Position numbers and translations under genes: made by a program
DNA from: Cynocephalus volans
Taxonomy: Eukaryota; Chordata; Mammalia; Dermoptera; Cynocephalidae
Direction of reading: 5' to 3'
Length of the DNA stretch: 64,000 nucleotides
NCBI RefSeq assembly: GCF_027409185.1
Contig: NC_084462.1
Span: 181,588,071 to 181,652,070, forward strand
Notes under the pieces: generated by a model
Database searches by the model: none
The model's input: only the letters and a program-made list of their open reading frames with translations
Told to the model about the DNA's origin: nothing
Shown here: positions 13,563-25,800 of the stretch, in pieces
Numbering within the stretch: the first letter of the stretch is position 1
Layout: every line of letters begins with the position of its first letter

Positions 13563-13568
13563 AATAAA
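13563..13568 (+). terminator. Plus-strand AATAAA inside the MOK 3' UTR
   Basis: This signal would allow a convergent plus-strand transcript to end inside the MOK 3' UTR, giving a tail-to-tail overlap. It is the motif alone and no transcript evidence is available. Confidence 0.25.
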
Positions 13569-13814
13569 ACCCTAGAATGAGACGGTTTTACAACAGTGCA
13601 GCTGCTCTGGGGATGTGAAGACACGTGGCCACCGCCAGCTCTAGCCTGAGTGGCACAGGTGGGTCCACGGGCAGCATCTCAGGGCTGCCAGGCCTCGCAT
13701 GGCGCCGGTGGCCTCCTGAACCCTCCATCCACGTCTCAGAGGCACAGTCAGCTTCAGCTGGACCTCAACCCAGCGCACCTGGTTTTACGCCACAAGGTGA
13801 GTGGCACGTGCTGC

Positions 13815-13895
13815 TCAGTATCTTCCCCCTTTCCTTTCTATTGTGGGCAAGCGACACTGTTTCAGGTTCGGCTTAATGTCCTTCTGCATATCTGT
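13815..13895 (-). CDS. MOK: MOK terminal coding exon 12 with stop
   Basis: Encodes residues 395-420, starting [20 protein letters not shown] and ending RKGGRY, then TGA at 13815-13817. The human protein as I recall ends KGGR, so this copy gains one Tyr before the stop. The acceptor is tttctttaacag. Most changes from human fall in the first half, while QCRLPTI is kept. The 3' UTR continues toward lower coordinates. Confidence 0.94.
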   Translation of the reverse strand, partial: TDMQKDIKPNLKQCRLPTIERKGGRY

Positions 13896-16800
13896 CTGTT
13901 AAAGAAAAACGACAGACACTCAGTTGAGGCCTGGGGCGGGTCCAGCGCCCTCAGAGCAGCTAGAGACGTGCTACCTTCTGGTCCACGCCAGCGCACTTCC
14001 AGGGTCTCAACACCGGGGCTCTCCCATTTGCTGCAGACCCAAACACTGACTGCAACTCGGGGCTGGAGTATGATGACAGTTTGGTCACTCCTGAAAGCTT
14101 CAGTTTGGGCAGTTCCATGAGGTACGCTGCTCCTCGTCTCTTGGGACGGTCCTCCTCTTGCTTTTGGGACTGTTTCTTGAAACAGAACAAAAGTCATTGA
14201 ATATACAGTGGCTTCCCCTTTACGGAAATTAGGAAAAACAGAGGAGGCTCTTTTGTACTACTCTTCCTGATAAATTTCTTGCCCGTGAGATGTGACCACC
14301 TACAGTGACTAGACAACGTACACCCTGTCTCAGACACCCAAAAGTGAGGTGACTGCTCGCTAGAGTCCCACAGGAGAGGCCAAAGCTCATACTCAGGACC
14401 CCTGAGGGATCTGCACTCTTTGACTCCGCTTGTTAGCACATCAGTCACTGTCCTGTGCCGAGTCCCACTCTCTGCGTGGCCACTCCAGTCAGTACCTGGG
14501 CTGCGGCGGGGAGGTAAGGAATGACCGAGGGCCTGTGATGTGACGGGTGAGTGCAGGTCCTTAAAGGGCTTGCAGGCCACCACCACCACCTCCTGACCTC
14601 TGCCCTAACTCCCAGGTCTCGTGCCTAAATGTGTGCACTGCCTGCTTTTGTTAATGACTTGTGAGCTAAGAATAGTTTTTAACGTTTCTTAATAGTTGAA
14701 AAAAAAATATTTCATGGTATGTGAAATTCAAATCTCCATGTCCAAAGTTGGATGGGAACAGAGCCCGCAGCAGTCACCGCCACAGTGAAGGGCTGGGCGG
14801 CTGCGACAGCCACCTCACGGCCTGCAGAGCCTGGAGTGCTGCTTGTCTGGCCCTTCCAGAAGAGAAGGCCCGCCTGCGACGTGACTGACGGAGGGGACTT
14901 TGCTGGGTGTCAGCAAGAAATGAGACCAACTGCAAACGTTCAAGGAGGACCCTCTGCCCAGGAAGGAGGGGGAGGCGGCGCAGGGACAGCAGCTGGGAGG
15001 CTGTCCATAGTGACTGGCAAGAGGAGGAGGGTGGGGGAGGTGAGAAGGCAGAAGCCAGCTGCAGGAGGAGACGGAGGGGAGCCCAGCACGTGGGGACCGG
15101 CCGGCTGGGGGCACAGCCTCTGCCCTGGGAAAGGCCGTGGGAAAGGTGCGGGGAGGAGCGAGGTGGGAGGTCAGGAGACGGGGTTTGAACAGGGTGCTTT
15201 CTAGACATTCGAGTGCAGTAGTCAAGGTGGACGTGGGAGTCTAGACTGGGAAGCAACCTGGCTGCTCCTGTGTCTGTCCTCAGCTCCTGGCATGTAGTGA
15301 GCACTCACTAAATGCTGGTCTGAATGAGTGATGCACGGACGACTGAAAAAATGAATGACAGGGCACTTGCTCACCCAGCGTCTGGTGCTAGCCCAGAACT
15401 GCAAAACTGGTGGGGCTGAGCAAATGGGTGCTACGTGGTAGCATCATGTTAGGACACAACATGGCAGGTGAAAAGAAAGGTAAAGATACTGCAGCATGAA
15501 GCTGTCATTTCTAAACCCAAAAGCATGCAAAGCACTCTCTGCTGACAGGATGGGCACACATCGGACCGCTGTGCTCATGGCGCATGCTGCTGAGTGGAGG
15601 CAGCGTGGCCTATCCAGGGTTTGGGACCTGTCACGGGCTGGGTGAGTAACTCTGGCCAGTGCTGCAGCTTCTCTGTGCCCTCTGCAAGGGTCGATTGGAG
15701 GGCACAATGAGATGGTGTCTGCACAGTGCTTTGGCACAGAACCTGGCACCTGCATGTGGTCATCAGGACAGACACAGAAACTCGTTTCAAGGTCCCCTCT
15801 TGGACCTGTTCACATGGGATGTTAGTCATCAATCCTTAGCTAGTGTGGCAGAAAGGGCTTGAGCAATTAGAACCAGGGTCCCTAACATTCTAACACATGG
15901 AGACATTAACGGGCACGGTGTTCAGGCCAGTTAAAGGGTTACAAGGTGCCCTTTTGGGACAGATGTGACAGCCTGGTCTGCCACAGCCCTCCACAGAGGA
16001 CCTCTTCCTTAGAGAGACACAGCGGTGCCCAGTCCCCGCTAAGCTGGGCTACTTCCCGCTCACCGATTTCACTGAGTACCTGTTTTCTGCCCTCCTTTGG
16101 AATTTGCCAGTTGTTACCGAGTGGTTCCAGTGCCACAGGGTGCTCTGGAAAGAAAGCCTTTCTGTGGCTGGCCAGAGCCTGCTTCTCAATTGCCCTACAG
16201 GGAAGAAAAAGAGAACAGAGGCCACCACTGAGAACCGCGGAGCACGGCTGCTCGTTCGCTTTCTGTCTCCACATTTGTCCATTACGTGAGTTGTCACTAG
16301 CTCTTCTTTTCCACATGAGCTATTTGAGGAACGGTTTTTTTCTTTTCTGTCTTAGCCTGACAGTCTCTGGGCTGGGAGCAGAGCAGGCTCCATGAACTAT
16401 GGACATCATCCTGCCATAGGCCTGCACCACCCACCCAGGGACTCATGGTTTGGGATCAAACTGTCACGTCCAGTTACACAGGAGCGTACAGAGGCATGAA
16501 GTAGACACCTCTTACACTCTCATTCGGCAGGTACTTCCAGTGCCTGGTAACATCCACCATGCTCTCAAATCACACAGTAAGCTTACACTGGGTGTACACC
16601 AGGCTCTTCCAGACGTCTCACTAACTGGAACCTCGGCATCAACCGTGAAGCAGCCAGAGAGCCCTCCTTATCCCTGCCATGCAGCTGCTAACAGCCTCAT
16701 TTGGGGAAAGATATACCAGAAGACAGCACAGTGGGGGCTCCAAGAGGCACCGACCACTGTTCAGGATAGAGAGAGCTATTCTCAGGAACCAGAGGATCCT

Positions 16801-19800
16801 CCAGAGGCCGGTCCCTTGCTCCACCATATGCCCCACAGGTCTTAATAGCCAGGCCCTGCCATCCGTCACATGGAGTCCACCTGAGAGCCTACCTCTGTTC
16901 TTGGAAGTAGGGATGCTGCAGAGCCTGGTGGGCAGCAATCCTGTCATCGGGATCATAGGCCACCATTGCGTGCAGGAGGGAGAGGCATTGTGGGGACAAA
17001 TTGGTTGTCAGTAGAGGTATTCCTGATCCCTTTTTAAAAGGAAAATCAAAACTCATAGCTCTCGACCTGTATTAAAAGCCCAATGATAATAAACAATCAC
17101 GCCATTATTACAGCATGTGGCTGAGCCATCATCACGACCCTAAGGGACCTGCACTGAAGGTAACAGTTTACGATCTGCAGAAGGAGCGTGATTCTGCACT
17201 TGTCCAAATCCACAGAATGCACAACACCGAGTGTGGCCCCTAATGTAAGTGACAGGCTCTGGGTGATGATGATGTGTCAGTGCAGGTTCATCAGTTGTAA
17301 CAAATGGACCCTCTAGTGGGGATGTTAACAGTGGGGGAGGCTGTGCGTGTTGGGGGACAGGGGGCAGTCAGATCTCTGTACTTTCCACTCCATTTTGCTG
17401 TGAACCTAAAACTACTCTAAATTTTAAAGTCTATTTAAAGGTGGGGGGAGGTGTGAAATCTGTTATGCTATAAATATAAGGAAACTACCTTTCCTATAAA
17501 AGATTAGTATCACCTTCCCACGAGAAGAATGACATGAAGGAAAAAAAAGGAAGAATCCAAAATAGCTGTCCTCTTGTCACCTTCCTAGTCGCTGAGAGCT
17601 GCCGGGTGCGGCTCTCTGCCCTCGGCCCACAGCCCTCCCAGGCCCCTTAGCTCCCTGGCCTCAGCTTCATCTTCAATCAGAACAAAATCCGAATGAGCCT
17701 GTGGGTGCCTCGTCTGGGTGTCGGTGATAGTGGCAAGCCCGCATGACGGCCACAGCAAGTCCTCACCAGGTATAGTCTGTGCTTGGGGAACATTTCTCAC
17801 CCAAAGGTTTCTAAGCCTTGTGTAAATACTCGGGGGACAAAACCTGGCTCTCAGGCCCTCAGAAAGACTGTGAGGAATCTTCTGTGATGTTCGGGGAAGA
17901 CTGCACCTTTGTGAATCCCCCAAGGTGACGGGCTCTGTCCGAGCAGCCACCGCACTGGTGTCCAAATGAGCCTGCAGCCCTGCCCTGTGGTGGCAGCAAG
18001 AGCCCGCGCGAGGGAGGGCCGAGAGCATCGCGCAGACAGCCCATCTCCGCCGCTGTCCCGGCTCCCTGCAGCTCTCAGGGCGCACCCCACTCACTGCTTG
18101 AACTTGGTGAGGGTCTTCTGAGCAGGCGTGCCGATGACATCGTGGATTTTTGAGATCTGGTCCAGTTCGTTGGCTCCAGGGAAGAGGGGCTGCAGACTGA
18201 AGGGCACAATAGGGCGCTATGGTCAGGACAGGGCAAGGGCTCCTCTTCCTGGCTGGATCTCGGTCTGCCAGTACTGGGGGCACACAACCCTCACCCACAC
18301 AGCGACCCTCACGGCTTAGAGAGTTCCACTGTCCCTTTTGCTTGGGCCTTTCTGCTTCTACTTTACCAAGAGGTCCGAACATGTTTTCTAAGAGGCAAGA
18401 GAAAGAGCCGCAATTTCCTCTGTACACACTAGGTCACTGCAGTGAGACGTGAATGCTCACACTGACTGCGAGAAATAACCACTACAGCGAGCCTCCCGTT
18501 GGCCCAAGTGAATTTTATTGACAAATGCAGGGCAGGGCAGAACAGGTTTTGTGGACAAATGAGTTCCAAGAAACCTTTTGGTTTTCAGAGCTTTTATAGA
18601 TTTTGGAATTGTGGGTAAGAGGTTTTGTACCTGTATAAATAAATTCAATTAATATTACATGCCACAAAGAAGAGTTTAAAAATATAGCTCTGGAAGTAGG
18701 ACTAGCTTCTATTCAGGAAAATTGCACTACCTTGTGACTAAAAGAGACAAGAGGAAAATGTGGGTGAGCAGGACGCCTCGGCCCGGCACAGGTTCATAAC
18801 CAACTCAGAGGACGCTGCCTAACGTTCTAGTGAGATGCCATTAGCTGTCGTGTTCTTGACATCTAAGTCCTTTAACATCCTTCCAAATTAATTGAAGGGA
18901 TTTTAGCATATAAAAAAGGATAATCTGTTGGCACTTTTAGCTTCAATGAAATCACCACTCAGCTTTCCAAAATAACAAATTATTGATATAAACGATCTAG
19001 AATCAAAGGAGGGTGTGTCTTCAAGTGTACATCTGTTCATATTTTTGTAGTGGTCAGGTGAGCAGGTGGGACCGACGACCCCCAGGTCCCTGCCTACACT
19101 AGGCTGTACTGTTCTAATGTGTGTCCCCAGATGTAACACTCACCGACACCTGCCTTGAAGATCCACTGTGAGAAAGAGGGTGCTGCCCTACCCATAGGCG
19201 TCCTTCACTCAACAGCCTACTCACCTCTGAGTGGGACAAAGCCTTATCCCTTCTTCCCCAGGCCACTGCTCCTTTTAGTGCCAAAGCTCAAAGGCTAGGG
19301 AGAAAGGGGGTTTTGGAGGCCAGGGATGGAATGGTTGGGATTGAGGTTTTGTAGAGTCCAGCTGTGCCAGAAGGTGCCTCATCCTCACACCTGTGGGCAG
19401 AGCACCCTACCTGAGACGACTACCTCGCAGAGCAGGCCCCGGCCCGCTCACTCACACCTCCCCATGGCAGGCCCCAGAGGTGGCAATAAGCATGCTCCAG
19501 AACACTCCATCAGTCCTTTCATTATCAAGCCCAATGAAGATGCCCTCTGGTACAGGGATGGGATGTGCCAGGAAAGAGCAGTAACTGACAGCGTTTGTTC
19601 TCCATGAAAAAGTAAAATGAAAGCCTAGTAAATTTTGATAAATTAAAAAATAGTTAAAAAAAAAAAAAAAAAAGCTCAAAAAACCCAACCAGGATTACTG
19701 CAAAATCTGGGTCATAAAGGAAGGAGCTGGCAGGAAGCCACTGACCTACTACCCTGTCTGCCTTGGGACTCGGTGGCGTGGCCTCAGCGCTACCTGGCGA

Positions 19801-22800
19801 TCTCGTAGAACACACAGCCAGCGCTCCACAGGTCCATCTTGTACGTGTAGAAGCCGTCAGTGAGGAGACACTCGGGGGCCCGGTACCAGCGGGTAGAGAT
19901 ATATTCTGTGTAGGGCTGCTTGGAATAGGCACTCCGGCAGGACCCAAAGTCCCCTAATTTCAGGACATCTTGCTGCAAGGGGGAGAAAAACAGGGACAAA
20001 TAACATATCATGCAGCTATTGTAACACCAAATATTTATAATATCAAATATTTATGCACCAGCAGGAAAACTAAACTAGCACCTAAACTAGCTTGTAAAAT
20101 ACAAAGTACTGGCTTTATAAGCACCTGAAAGTGACTGTAACAGATGAGAAAGTGGTGTTTCTATTCAGTGGAACATGTTTACAAACATTCTGGCTATGTT
20201 TTACATGTATTTCCAAATGTCTATGGGTTTTGAAAGCTGTGAAGTCACAGCGCTTCTGCAAATGACTTATGCACACTAGTTGTATGTCTTGTGATGCCTC
20301 CAGCTTCCCACGGCCACCCAGCGCTGCGGGCAGCTTGGTGCTCAGCTCACCCACAGGGGTTCTTTTAGCCCCCTGGCTTCAGAGGACTCCACAGACAACG
20401 AGTCAAACAGTGCAGGGGAAACAGCAAATAGTACACTTAAAACACGGGTAGTTGAGTTGGCTTTGGAGTGAGACAGACAGAGCTCAAATCCTGCCTCTAC
20501 CATGTTGATATTTAGAGTGTTTAGAGTGACAATCTGAAAGAAGTTAATTTTTGTCTGTAGTGTGAGAAGGGTACCTTCTATTATTTTCTTCTAGGTATAC
20601 AGTTAGTTATTTTGGTAGGATTTATTAAATGAGCCATCTTTTCCAAACTGGGAGGGGAAAAATAAAAAACTATAACAAACATGCTAGACTGCTATCTGCG
20701 ACTGAAAGCGTATCCAGTGAATAAGTTTTTATATTCTACCTTTATTCTGATACCAAGTTTTCATATTAAAGTTCTTACCTTTATTAGTATATTTTCTGGT
20801 TTTACGTCTCTGTGAAATATTCCATTTCTGCATTCAGTGTAAGAGGAAGAACAGAATTAATTACATACCATTGATTCAAATTCTTCAATTTGAATTGCAT
20901 TTTTAACAAGTGTTAACATATTTTATTAGTTTGAGAGCTGCCAAATTTCCAAGAGCATACCTGTGCATATGATCAAGGGATTTACATAACTGGTACATAT
21001 AGTGCATAATTTTTTTTTCTGATAATGGGTGTCTTCTCCCTGAGCAATCAAGGAAATAGGCAAATATGGTTACAAATGGTACATATCCCCATTCTTGAAA
21101 TAAAAATTTTAATCCACTTAGTGATGTATGAAAATCTAAGTTCCTCTGTGAAAAACAATCTGAAGTCATTTTAGGACATACGGAGTGTACCTACAAAATA
21201 TACCATTTAAAATTCTACATAGTAGCATGATTTCATTCAAAATCAAACAGCGTGGGCATTTTGATTTCAGCGGGAGCAATACTGAGTGACAATCACCAGA
21301 GTAAAGAGTCTGACAATCTTAACCGAGCCTCAGAGTGGGCCTCCCAGGACTCTCTCCTTCAAACTGTGTTGACTATGAAAACATCGGGAGTCACTTGTGA
21401 ACCCACCGTTTTCCTGGGCTTCCTGCTTCTATGGAGATTTCCCTTTTAAGCAGGGATTGATCACACTTCAACATAAGCACTTTTTTCCAATCCAAGAAGA
21501 CTGCTCTGATTTCCCAGTCCCCGCTGTGTTTGTTCCCAGGAGGAGATGATCAATGGCAGGGCCCATGTCCTCGCTGGCTGTGTGAGTCAGTGAGCTTTTT
21601 ATTACGTTCTGAAACTCTTAATACTACACTTCCAATACCACGGTTTATCCTCGTTCCAGAATGTACCACATTTTACTTGATTTTCATTTCAAAGGTATGT
21701 GTGTTTAAGTAAAATCACATGTTCACCTAACGGTTCGGCAATCCACTTTCTTCCTCCATGAGTATTCACAGTCTCCCATCTAACACTTTTGATCCTAAGT
21801 TTACAGTTTCTTTTTTTTTTTAAGGGTAGTTGGGGCAAACAATTTTTTTTTTAATGTAATTATATTAATACTATTTTTCACACTCCAGGATGTTGCTTTG
21901 GAGCAGTTGGGATGGAGGGGGAGAGGGGAAAGGGGAAGGAAATGGGATGGAAGAAAGAGGAAGGAGGAGGGGTGGGGTTGAGGCTTGAGGCACCCCCCTC
22001 ATTCCTACATGGGAGACCAGGGGGCTTCCAGTGGTGGCTTGGTCATTGCCAGGCTGGGTGCAGATGTCAGGGGGTGCAGCAAAAGCCCTTGCCCCCCTCC
22101 ATCCTAGCTTGGAAACCCAGGGCCTTTCTTGCTGTGGCTTGGTGGGCACGACAGGGCTGGCTGCGCATGTCAGGGGCGTGCAGCCGAGGCCCAAAGCCCC
22201 CCACTGCCCTGGCTCGGGAGAGCCCAGGGCACTTCCTACAGCGGCTCAGTGGTTGCCACTGGGCTGGCTTTACAATTTCTTTTGACAAATAAATTTATTC
22301 ATTCTCTCTGAATAACTAAACAATATTTATAATATGTATAATATGTTTATAATATGTAAATAGAAAGTAATTTAAATTATAAAATGTCTAAGTGCAATGT
22401 AATACTATAATCTTTTTATTCTGTTTCCCATAATTTACCATCAGTTTTCCAGAATTACAATAAAAAGAATTAAAATTAAGACTTTGTTAGCTTTCCCCAT
22501 CTTGAGGAATTCTTGGATTTTATTAAATTAATGTCTATATAAAGGTGAAAAGCAAGCAAAATGTCCATTCTCCTTCACTCGTGCTGCTGGAGGAAGCTTC
22601 CCGCAGTTCAGCTCTCACTGGGCTGCAGCTCCTGTGATCAAACACCAGGGCTCACTGCCCACTGGATTAGCTTGGCACTCAAGACCCCTGTCACCCAGCT
22701 CCCTCCCACCACAGGGGTTCTCAGAGGCCAGATGGAGCAGCTTGTGAGGACAAGGAAGTTCCTGCCCCCACCTCCACCCCCGCCCCACATTTCTGGTTCA

Positions 22801-25800
22801 GTAGGTCTGTGGGTCTGTGGTGGGGCCCCAGAACTGCCTTTCTAACAAGTGCCCGGTGCAGCTGCTAGTCCTGGGCCCTCACTTTGAGAATCATGGCCCA
22901 CCACAACCCTCTTGTTTAGAATATGCTCTAGCCAAATAACCTCATGGAGGTCCTCGGGGACATGAGGGGAAGAAGTGGCCACCCCAGGTTCTAAAGTGGG
23001 CATCAGCGAGCGAACAGTGAACTAGCTGTCCACAAAAGCCAATGGGTTTAACTTGAACAGTTAAACAAGAGGGCAGAATCAGATACAACCTTGTAAAACA
23101 GTAGCTGCCTCTATAAGCAGGGATGCTTATGCCCCAGTTCTTCCTTTATAATCCCAAGACAGCCTTTCCTACTGCAGATGGCATGAGCCCAGAGCCTTAA
23201 GTACAAGGCACCCAAATGAACAAACCAGGACTGCTGATGATATCATGTTTCTCTATTCACCCCAACTACTAACACTCATGAAGAACTCCAGCGAAATCCT
23301 CCCCAAGAGAGTTGTGGCGAAGGGCCTTTACCATCCCTGCCACAGGCTCCCCACCACCAATCTTGCCTCCATGGCACACACTAAAGACTGGCTTGCTCAG
23401 GACCCATCCCAACCCCATCTAGCACATCAGGCTTGAAAGCCCAAAGCAACCTTCTCCAAGCCACCTCACAGCTAGGGCTCCGGATGTGACTCAGTTCTGC
23501 CTAAATGGGACCACACAGGAAAGATGGTTCAGGCCCAAGTTGTGTGGGCAGCTGAGAAGAGGGAAAGCGTCCACTGTGAGGGCACAGCTTCCTGACTCTG
23601 CTAGAGGCAGGGTGACTTTGGAGCAGGTAGCTGCGGCAGCTTTACTCTGCAGTATCCTGTTTGTGGCAGAGGCAGAAGCCTCCTAGGCAGCCCAATCCTT
23701 AGAGTAGTTTTTGGAAGCTACGTCCTAGAAGCTAAGTCCAGCATCTGTTTCTTCAGTCCTCCCAATGATTCTGTCAAGCCACCCGTATCTCGTAATAATC
23801 CCTTTTGGGTTAAATTAGTGAGAATAGACGCTATTGTCTGCAACTAAGAGGGACAACCAATACATCCACCTACAGACTATTTATTCTTTAAACAGTAACC
23901 AGAGAAGTCCTTCTAAAAAGATGCCACTAAAAGCACAGTCCATGAACTGATCACAGTCCAGGTGCTGCTTGTTACTGTCTAAGAGGGGACAAGATTGCTG
24001 TGACATCCAAACACATAATCATTTTTCTGGTAATTCATTTTTATTGTATTTTATAAAACTTCTGTACTGTAATAGATTAGAAATAAAACAACTGGTTTTC
24101 CACTATAGTTTTAGAAACACTGGTCCAAACACCAATCAAAAGCTGCCTCTCCCCTGCTTTGAAACCCACCAGTGTTTCCCATTGAACTTAGAACAACTTG
24201 AATTCTTTCCCTGGCCCAACCAGCTCATGGCTGCCTGCCTGCCTTATTTCCTACAAATCTCCTCCTGGTCCTCCAGCCACACTGGCTCTTCCCTCATGGT
24301 GGCCTCGTCCCTCACGGTGGCCTCAGGGCCTTTGCACTAGCTGTCCTTCTGCCTGGAATACTCTGTCCCCATCACATTGGCCTATTTTATTAACTCACAA
24401 TCTTTATCCATGTCTGAAATTCTTGATTGCTTCAACTGACAGTCTTATTTCTTTACTTGTGTACTATCTGTCTTTCCTCATCAGAGTGTAGGCTCCACAC
24501 AGGTGGGAACTGTGTCTGTTGTGTTCCCCACTGTGTCCCTAACTCTGGAATAGCCCATGGCATGTTCTGGTGAGTGGGACATCCTCTCCTGCATTTGTCT
24601 GTTTCTAAAACTCCTCCAGGTAAGCCTGTACTTCTCCAGCCCTCAGTCATCTCAGCCTCATCTAACACCTGCTGGACAAATAGAAAATTACCCAGCAGCT
24701 GATTTTCTCTAATGAGTTCACTTTCATATAGTTTGTGTCTACAATAGACTACCTACCCTTTGACTATCAAAAGACGCATCTTACATGCTTCTTGACCTTC
24801 TTGGTTTTTGCCAGACCTTGCATACTGCTGTGATATAAATAGACAACTCACTAAAGACTGTGTAATCATTCTCTTAGTTCACCCTTATCTCATTCTTTAG
24901 TATTTAACAGTGCTACTCAATATTCTAATAACCCAAGAGAGTACTCAGTTAAGTTACATGAATTGCTATTCTGGTAGCAAAAGTTTAGCAGTTGATTAGG
25001 TTTTCAATAAATCAGTGTCATCACCAAAAGCAAATAATTAGTAAGTGCCTATTCATTTCAGGCACTGAGCTAAGGACAGGAATAGACACTCAAGATAACG
25101 ACAGAGCATTACAGTCAAAGTTTCAGAGTCAGACTTGAGTTTAAGTCCTGCCTCTGACATTTATTATCAGCTTAATTTTGTATTACTGCTTAATCCTTCA
25201 AGCCTCAATGTCCTCATCTGTAAAATGGGGATGATAACAATAGTGCCAACAGTGTCAAGAGGCATGAGTGGCAGTTAAGAATATGCACTCTGAAACTAAG
25301 TCCTATCTAAGCTCAAACCCCAGTTCCACCACTAACTAAGCACGTAACCTTGGGCAAGTTACTTATCTCTCTCTGTGCCTCAATTTCCTCAACTTTAAAC
25401 TGGGGATAATAGTAATATCTGCCTGATAGTGTTGTTGTGAGGGTAATACGAGTTAATCCCTATAAAGTATTAAGAACAGTGTCTGGCATGTGGTTAGCAT
25501 TCACGCTGTTAGCTACTATCATTATCACTATGTTACATCAATTCTAAGACAGACTTTTTCCCCACATCTTATCAACTCTGACATTATGATGCATATTTCA
25601 ATATTTAGTACCTTATAATCACCGTCAGCCTTTTTCCCCATGTTTTAACTTCGCTGTGTCTAGGATGCTCATATCGCTGACAGTATCTTAGATTCAGTAC
25701 ACTGAGCTCAGCACCTGGCTTCAATATTCATGTAATGAATGAATGTCTGCTGATCCACAAGTCTATTTTCTACCATCTCTGTAGGTAGATACTGAAAGAA

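Larger units (their letters stand above)
13290..13814 (-). other. MOK: Probable MOK 3' untranslated region
   Basis: Sequence downstream of the TGA. No minus-strand AATAAA is visible close by, but two ATTAAA variants occur at 13336-13341 and 13290-13295, giving a UTR of roughly 480-520 nt. The segment is GC-rich near the stop and AT-rich toward the end, the usual pattern at a 3' end. The exact cleavage site cannot be fixed from sequence alone. Confidence 0.5.

Noticed and set aside
17585-18427. 280-codon open stretch on the minus strand
   Set aside because: It overlaps MOK exon 8 in a different frame, crosses intron sequence on both sides and begins with a non-ATG codon. GC-rich composition explains the length.
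22011-22270. CRISPR-like repeat array
   Set aside because: Contiguous ~100-bp units without spacers in a mammalian intron; a minisatellite.
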